Origin: Tetradesmus obliquus
Lineage: Eukaryota; Chlorophyta; Chlorophyceae; Sphaeropleales; Scenedesmaceae
Assembly (NCBI GenBank): GCA_030272155.1
Contig: CP126195.1
Location: 4,509,001 to 4,573,000, forward strand
DNA length: 64,000 nucleotides
Direction of reading: 5' to 3'
The first letter of the stretch is position 1; every line of letters begins with the position of its first letter. Position numbers and translations under genes: made by a program. Positions 57,577-64,000 of the stretch are shown here, piece after piece. The notes under the pieces were generated by a model, which did not search any database, was not told the origin of the DNA, and saw only the letters and a program-made list of their open reading frames with translations.

Positions 57577-60500
57577 TGCAGCAGCAACAGCAAGCACTCC
57601 CAGCTCAGCACGCTCTGACTGCCTATGCTCCTCCAAGTCAAAGCGTCGACTCTCAGGACTTCGTGCTTGCTCATTAACCTAGTATCACTGCTGTTGGTTG
57701 CTGCAGGAGCCGTGCTCCTGACAGGCCCTGGCAGTACGCTGCGCTGACGTGGCAGCTGCACAGACACGCCAGCCCTGAGCAGATTGCTGCCTTCTTACTG
57801 CGCTTCAATGACTGGAGCCAGCAGCAGCAGCAGCAGCAGCAACAGCAGAACTCAGCTGCAGCTGTGGCAGGCAAAGCGGCAGCTGCGACAACAACGAGCT
57901 GGAACACGGCAGATGCTGCTGCACCTGCAGCTGCAGCCACACCAGCAGCAGCAGCAGGAGCCCGCACCATGCTGCAGCCGCTGAACAGCTGCAAATGCTA
58001 CTTCTCGCTACCCCTGGCTTGCAAGCTGCTGCCATCCACAGTGGGTCGGGCACAGCAGCTGCTGGCAAAGGGACGTGCTCTGGATGCGCTGTACTGCCTA
58101 TGCCCAGGGTCAACTTCTGTACTTCTCGCCTATGCTGGTGAGAAAAAACAAGCCAGGTGGCGCTACCCAGCTGACCTGTGCTGTGCTGTGCTGTCAATCT
58201 GCAAAAAAGCTGCGGCACAAATGCCTTATTGCAGGCACAGGAGTGCATGCTCTGAAAATAGCCGCCCTCTGCCACAGCCTGCAAGTCTGATCCTGTGCCG
58301 CACTGTCTGCCTGTGCGTCTGTGCCAATGGTCTGGTCCTGCAGCCAAGTCACGCAACCAGGGCCTCCTGCAGCAGCTGCTGCAGCACCACGTGACAGCGC
58401 ACAGCAGCAAAGTGTTTGTGTTCCCTGACCATTGGTTCAAAGGCTGCGAAGGCTACACCTTTTTGCGCAGCGACCTCACCTGCTGCTATGCAGCACTGGC
58501 TAGCGGAGACCTGCAGGCGGTGCAGCAGCTGCTGCTGTGGGGTCGGAACCTCACAAAAGGCTGGCGCAGCACGCTGCTGCTACGGTGTGCATCGCGCCAG
58601 AGCAACGCAGAGTGCTTGCAGTTAATCCTGACAGCACGCCGGGCGTATGCTACGTATCATGAGAACGCAAGAGGTTGCCTGGTGGCCCCGCAGCACCTGC
58701 AGGTGGCTGCAGTGAGGACTGACCCCTGGGCTGCAGGTGGGCAGTGCAGCTTTTGATGTTTGTGTGTGCCTTGGGTTGCTTGGATTCCTGCGTCCTTGAT
58801 GCTAAATGATTATACAGCAGCAGTACACGTCTGGTGCTTAGCTGCGGCGGCCTCTGTGGACACTTTGCTGGCATCTCAGCGAAATTACGCGGCTGAAGCT
58901 CTGGCACACATGTCAGCTGTTTGTTTGACGCTATGAGGCAGGCAGTGGCATGTCGTCTGCTCACCCAACCACCCCGTACTGCTGCTGCCACCGCAGGTGT
59001 TGTGTCGCAGCTGCTGCAGGCGCTGACGCCCAAGCAGCGCAAGCCAGCCAACATGCGGCCAGCCTACAAGGCGGCCTGCAGCAGCGGCTGTACGCCGGTG
59101 CTGAGCGTGCTGCTAAATGTGGCAGCAGCAACGCCACGTCAGCAGCTGCCAGTGCTGCTGGAGGCTGCTGCGGAAGCAGGCAACCTGCAGGTCTGGCGGC
59201 AGCTGCTGCAGGCAGATCAGAGCACCCATCAACAGCAGCAGCAGCAGCCGCGGCAGCAGGATGAGGTGGAAAAGCAAGACCTGCAAGAGCAAGCAGCAGC
59301 CGTGGTCTTACCGGTCTTTGATTGGTCCTGCTTGTCCCTGCAGCAGCTGACCTCAGCGCTGCACTTGGTACTGCCCAGCAGGGCTGGCGAGGCAAGCCAG
59401 AACCCCGGCAGCAGCCAGCAGCAGCAGTGGCAGGCAGCAGAGGATGCAACCAGGCTGCAAATGGCAGACCTGCTGTGGCAGCACCTGGTGGTGCAGCAGG
59501 GCAGGGAGGCAGCACTGCGGCAGTACCAGCGCGCGCCGGTTCCTGCAAGGCGCCGTGGGACAGAGCACCCTGCGCTAGAGGCTGATGCAGCTGCACAGTG
59601 GGCAGCACGAAGTCGCATCACGTCAGGGACTGACATCAACAGCAGGCTGCTGCTTTGTGTTGCTGCTGTTCAAGGCAGCCAGCCCTGGGAGCTTCACTGG
59701 TGGCGGTTGCCTGCAGTAAGGGTGGCGTGGCTGCAGCAGCAGCAGCTGGTACCGCCAGAGCAGCAGCAGAATGCGTACTGCGCACTCAAAGCTTCCATGA
59801 GAGCGGCCAACGAAGCAGGGGACTTTGCGCGCGCCTTGCAGCTACACAACATTGTGCAGGGCTTGGGTGGGGTACGGCAGGAGGCCCTGAAATGGAGGGC
59901 AGGTGGCTTCCTTTCAAGCAGCATTGGCGGGCACCTGCGCAGGCCATGCTCTGCGGGCGATGCTGCTGCTGTGGCTCAGCTGCAGCGGCTGGTGTGCTTT
60001 GTCAGCAATGCTTTTGTGGATCTCAAGGTGAGTCAGCAGATGCGCGTCGGCGTGTTGACTTCACCTGCGGGAAATGCTCTTGAGCCTGCCCCCTGCAGTC
60101 GAGATGGCACCAGCAGCAGCAGCGTAGGCAGCATTGCTGTAATAAGCACATCAGATTTTGTGCTGTGAAGCAGCTTGCTTGGCGGTGCGCGGCCTTTTTA
60201 AGTTTTAAATTTGAATGAGTGGACGCCTTGGTTGTGCTCATTGCTGCATGGGTGTGCAGTTTCTCTTGTTGCGCGTCGCCTGCTTCGGAAGCAGCCAGAA
60301 GCAGCAATCCACCACGTCACTTGCTGTCACATTCTGCACCCACGTGTGCCTTGTTCATATTCACCTTGTGACTCCAGCGCCGCAACTGCCACTGCTGTGA
60401 CTGCCGCTTGCAACAGAAGCGCACGCTGCAGACGCCGCTGCTGCTGCCAGCCATTCTGGCGGATTCCAGGGCCGTGCAGTAACTCTAGGGAGCCTAGCAG

Positions 60501-62041
60501 AGGAGCTGGGCCTCCCCTGGCAGCTGCTGCAGCGCTTGTTCATGCAGCGACTGGACAATTTCGTGGCACTCCATGCTGCCTTCACGCCTCCAGAGATGCA
60601 GCAGCAGCGCCGCGAGAAGCTGCTGCGCGCTGTGCAGCACACGCTGATGGCGGCGCAGGACGAGGCAGCGACAGCACAGCAGATGCACGGCGCTGCTCGC
60701 AGAGCGCTTGTCTCAGCCATACAGGAGCGCCAGTATAATGAAGAAGGCGACGGTGAAGATCACGACGAGGATGATGATAGCAGCAGCAGCACTGATGACA
60801 AAGAATATGATGATGACGGCGACGATGCAGCTCCGGATGCGAAAAACAATGCTGCTGTTGGCAACGCTGCAGCTGTCCAGCAGCAGCAGCCGCTGAACCC
60901 CATGCAGCAGCTGGTGCAGCAGCTGAATGCTGAGCAGCAGCAGCAGCAGCAGAATGCTGAACAGCAGCAGCTGATCGCTGAGCAGCAGCAGCAGAACCAG
61001 ATGCAGGCGCAGGCAGACGCAGCGCTGCTGCAGGTGCAGCAGGTGGTGCAGGCGCTGCAGCAGGCGGGGGCTCCTGAGGCAGAGATTGCAGAGCTTGAAG
61101 CAGATGCAATCGCAAACGTGGCAGATCAGCAGGATGCAGATGAGCCAGAGCCTCTGCCGCAGGAGGACAATTCTAATGCAACAGTGCTGCTGCAGCTGTA
61201 GGCACGGCTGGATGCCGGGGAGCGCAGCATTCCAGTGCCGCAGCAGGCACAGCTGGGGCCGCTGCCGCTGTGGCAGCAGTGCCTGCTTGAGCTGGTGGCG
61301 AACCACTCCCGGTCGATCATGTCTGATCGCGTGGCGGCCAACGGGCTGAGCGTGTACCTGACATCAGGCATGCTGGTTGCAGGAACCCCTGCAGCAGCAG
61401 CAACAGCAGATGCGGAAGATGTTGCGCCGCTGCAGCGGCTGCTGGGTGATCCTGCGTTTGTCACCGGGCCGCCGGTGACGCCGCAGCCGCCGCGGCTGCC
61501 ATGGGGCCGGCTAGTTGCCCAGGCAGCAGTTGAGCTGCGGCGGCCGCAGCTGCTGGCCTGGGCGCTGCAGCCGCAGCAGCAGATGCGGCTGTGGGGCTCT
61601 GCACACAACGCTGCAAAGGCAGCACTGCAGGACTTGCTGCAGCAGCGGTGCACGCAGATTAGCAATGCTGTCAGCAGGCAACCTGAGCAGCAGCGTGCGG
61701 ATTTGCTGCAGGCGCAGCGGCAGCAGCAGCTGCCTGGGCGCCCTGTTTTTGCTGAGCTTGCTGCTGAGACTGCGCTGCTGCTGCTAAACATCACACCTAA
61801 TGATGAGTGCTTGCTGAGTGACTGGCTGCAGCACGGGTTGCACCCAGGCAGCAGTGCAGCAGACTTGGCCAGGGCTAAGGCAGTGCTGGCAGCAGTAGTG
61901 GCAGCAGAGCAGCTGCCTGCAGGTGCGCAGCTGATGCAGCGCTACTGCGTGAGGCAGGTGCAGCAGCTGGGGGACCTTGACTTGCTGGGGCTGCTGGTGT
62001 TGTGGGGACACCGCTTGTTTCGGGGAACACAACATGAATGA
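57375..62041 (+). CDS. Large low-complexity protein with F-box-like start and ankyrin-like helices
   Basis: Model: exons 57375-57508, 57707-58137, 58344-58702, 59011-60027, 60470-61033 and 61202-62041, giving 1114 residues in frame. The first 60 residues (YRALASLLPDPTSFASCCKV) resemble an F-box-like start. Later blocks such as CYAALASGDLQAVQQLLLWG, AYKAACSSGCTPVLSVLLN and LLEAAAEAGNLQVWRQLLQ look like degenerate ankyrin-type helix pairs. Long Gln/Ala runs and an acidic stretch (about 60740-60840) follow. If the intron at 61034-61201 is not spliced, translation stops at the TAG at 61199-61201, about 170 bp on, and the downstream 280 codons would be a separate unit. I do not recognise a specific family. 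It may belong to a lineage-specific expanded F-box/ankyrin-like set. Confidence 0.6.
57534..57575. repeat. CAG microsatellite in intron 1 of the large protein gene
   Basis: About 14 CAG units followed by a mixed CTG/CAG/CAA stretch. In the preferred model it is intronic; if the donor at 57509 is not used it would encode poly-Gln. Confidence 0.85.
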
Positions 62042-62160
62042 TTTGCTGACAGTTGCGCTCCACCTAGCATGCTGGTGGTGCAGCAGCTGGTGGACCTTGA
62101 CTTGCTGGGGCTGCTGGTGTTGTGAGGCCACCGCTTGTTCCAGAAACACAACAGGATTGA
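61956..62160. repeat. Duplicated 3' end of the large protein gene
   Basis: About 90 bp ending just before the stop (true copy about 61956-62035, encoding VQQLGDLDLLGLLVLWGHR) is repeated at about 62071-62160 in the 3' UTR with few changes. In the copy the Trp codon of that stretch reads TGA. Confidence 0.88.
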
Positions 62161-62903
62161 TTTGCTGCCAGGTGTGCTGCATCATGCATCGCGAGGTGTA
62201 GCGCCCACGATGATAGCTGCAAGATGTGTGCAACCAACACCTTAGGTTGCGCAAGCTTGCCGCACACGGCGTGCATAGGCATTGCATTTTGATGATCAGA
62301 GTGCGGCGGCCGGGTTGGCTGCCGGTGGTAGTCAGTGGCTGGGCTGTGTAGTAGCCAGTGGTGACTCAGCATGCCGCTTTGCAATCAGGTTGGTGGTGTC
62401 ACAGGTTGCAGCACGGAGGTGTGCTTGCAACTTTTGACTGCATTCACAGCCGTCAATGCAGGATCTCAGGCATTTGTGTTCCGTGTTCCAGTGGTAATAT
62501 GGCAGAGCATGGCGCAACCGGCTTGTTTGTCGCTTTACACACAAGGACACTACGACCAGTGCCCCTTTCTCTCTCCACCAGCCAGATCTGATGCTACCCT
62601 TCTGCCATGGCTCTAGTGGACAAGAGCTGAACGACAGTACTACTGCAACATAGTTTTTTACTGCAACGTAGTTCACGCTTCATGACTTGCGACAAGCCAA
62701 ACAGGTCTCCATCTGGGGTGCTCACGGTCACACAAGGCGACAGCAAGACACAAGAGTAGCGTGCTTGCTCAGCACGGTAAACTGCTGGCTGCAACAGTGG
62801 CACACTACCAACACAGCGCCACGTTCACTGCAACCGCGCCCGTACGGAGCGTCCTGCATGCAGCTGCAAGTACACAAACAATGAATGATTCTGCAAACAG
62901 CCA
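62042..62903. other. Convergent 3' flanks
   Basis: This is 860 bp between the stop of the large plus-strand gene and the stop of the minus-strand gene at the right edge. Apart from the duplicated tail at 62071-62160 I see no feature I can support. Confidence 0.4.
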
Positions 62904-64000
62904 TCATGCAGGCAGCCACGCATCCCACTCCCCAGGCATCCACCCTTCTTTCAGCGCAGCAAACGGCCGGCCGCTGTCACTGGAGCCCAGATCAACCGCC
63001 CCTGCCACGTCATCAACAGCCACCAAGCGCCCAGCACCTGACAGCCCCTCTGCTTGCAGCACCAGCAGCTGGCCCCAGCCTGCGCCAGCTGGCACTGCAT
63101 ATGCATACAGCCCAGTAAGCTTGCCTAAGTTGAACGGCGAGCCGCCAGTCAACATGTGTGGACGATACCCCAGCTGCGCTAGCACAGCTGGATCACTTAG
63201 ATCAGCTGGCTCTAGAACATTGGAGCTACTGCTGGGGTTTGAACCGCTGCTTGGGCCACGCCAGTGGATGGGGTCTGCGACTGTACTGCCGGAGGCCAGC
63301 TGCTGCCGCTGCAGCCAGGATGAGTAATCCTTCACTTCTATGTCGCTGGGTCCGTACTGCGGCAGCACTCGCTGCACATCCACAGGCCAGCCGGCAAGGT
63401 ACATACTGGCTGTGCCTGTGCTGCCAGCTGCAACACCAACCGACACACCTCCATGCCAGCTGCCGTTCCAGTAACAACCACAAGTGAGGCCGTAGCTAGT
63501 GTCGTGCGGTAGGCTGGCTACCCACTCAGGGGCTAGCTGCTGCACAGAAATGCCAGGCACGCTTGCAACCACTTCAGCAGTGGCTGCCATATGGCTATCA
63601 TGTGCTGTGCCTGCACTCGCAGCAGCTGCTGCCGTATCCTCCCCAGCAGCAGCTGCAGCACCAGCCTCGCCTGCTGTAGCATCATTTGCTGCTGCTGCAG
63701 CCTGCTGCAGCTGCTGTGCAGAGAGCACGACAATCTTCTCCAGCTGCCTGCTGCTGCTGCTGCTGCTGCTGTTGCCCGCTGCTGCAGCCTGTGCTGGCAG
63801 TGTTGCACGCACTGTGCATAGCATGCCGCGCATGTACCCTTCTGTAGCCGCACCGCTGCCGCCACTGCTGCCTGCTGCAGCAACATCTGCCAGTGATAGC
63901 CCTAATGACGATGCCCCAGCAGCAGGCACCACAGCAGCAAAGCTGCCGTCGCTGCCAGCAGGCACTTCACTGCTGCCATCTGCTGTCATCAGGCACGGCC
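62904..64000 (-). CDS. Unrecognised protein, 5' part outside the window
   Basis: An uninterrupted frame runs from the stop at 62904 to the window edge; the ATG at 63989 may be internal because the codons before it stay open. The visible ~361 residues start with an Ser/Ala/Gly-rich low-complexity region (about the first 130) and then a more ordered part: TSYGLTCGCYWNGSWHGGVS, MYLAGWPVDVQRVLPQYG, AVLAQLGYRPHMLTGGSPFN and LGKLTGLYAYAVPAGAGWGQ, ending KEGWMPGEWDAWLPA. I do not recognise the family. Glycine and tryptophan content and the alternating pattern suggest a beta-rich extracellular or lumenal domain, which is only a guess. Confidence 0.65.
   Translation of the reverse strand, partial: PCLMTADGSSEVPAGSDGSFAAVVPAAGASSLGLSLADVAAAGSSGGSGAATEGYMRGMLCTVRATLPAQAAAAGNSSSSSSSRQLEKIVVLSAQQLQQAAAAANDATAGEAGAAAAAGEDTAAAAASAGTAHDSHMAATAEVVASVPGISVQQLAPEWVASLPHDTSYGLTCGCYWNGSWHGGVSVGVAAGSTGTASMYLAGWPVDVQRVLPQYGPSDIEVKDYSSWLQRQQLASGSTVADPIHWRGPSSGSNPSSSSNVLEPADLSDPAVLAQLGYRPHMLTGGSPFNLGKLTGLYAYAVPAGAGWGQLLVLQAEGLSGAGRLVAVDDVAGAVDLGSSDSGRPFAALKEGWMPGEWDAWLPA

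Noticed and set aside
57099..57767. Minus-strand open frame of 222 codons
   Set aside because: It is antisense to exon 1 of the large protein gene, contains a Leu run from the CAG repeat and has no recognisable content.
61199..61201. Reassignment of TAG as a sense codon
   Set aside because: The other genes here use TGA and TAG/TAA as ordinary stops and the TAG forms a good splice acceptor with a phase-matched donor, so an intron is simpler.

Overview
The window looks like nuclear DNA of a green alga (Chlorophyta). The basis is: plastid-type proteins with transit peptides (lycopene beta-cyclase, a YqeG/PGPP1 phosphatase, a plastid-like MATE carrier); a cyanobacterial/plastid DUF3110 protein; many introns with GTGAGY or GTGCG donors and CTGCAG|G acceptors; dense CAG/CTG repeats that give poly-Ala, poly-Gln and poly-Ser runs; and the green-algal TGTAA-type poly(A) motif. 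I suspect a Scenedesmus/Tetradesmus-like member of the Sphaeropleales, but that placement is inference. I built exon models by hand; for nine genes the summed exon lengths close in frame.

Layout: a multipass membrane protein (minus, 28-2107) is head-to-head with a DUF3110 protein (plus, 2846-5189). Two long convergent flanks follow. Next come a MATE transporter (minus, 10224-14198) and the phosphatidylglycerophosphate phosphatase PGPP1 (minus, 14689-16542 or 16826). A 5.7 kb gene-poor, strand-asymmetric tract (16830-22614) precedes an hnRNP F/H-like RNA-binding protein (minus, 22615-25386). RNA polymerase III subunit RPC3 (minus, 27553-33842) is head-to-head with SUMO (plus, 34597-35741). Then come a SOS1/NHX7-like Na+/H+ antiporter (minus, 37159-45389, 16 exons), a decayed-looking PrimPol-like primase (minus, 46126-47338), lycopene beta-cyclase (minus, 48787-53303), an intronless membrane protein of unknown role (minus, 54282-56375), a very large low-complexity protein (plus, 57375-62041), and an unrecognised protein cut by the right edge (minus, 62904-64000).

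The genes do not form a pathway; they are ordinary single eukaryotic transcription units. LCYB, PGPP1, MATE and DUF3110 point to the plastid (carotenoids, phosphatidylglycerol, envelope transport). RPC3, SUMO and the hnRNP are nuclear.

The most unusual signal is structural. In at least five genes, short segments spanning an exon-intron boundary have been tandemly duplicated into the adjacent intron or 3' UTR, in 2 to 6 degenerate copies that often keep the splice site. Separately, CTG repeats on the sense strand often run straight into the 3' splice site. Both may reflect how introns grow or arise in this genome.
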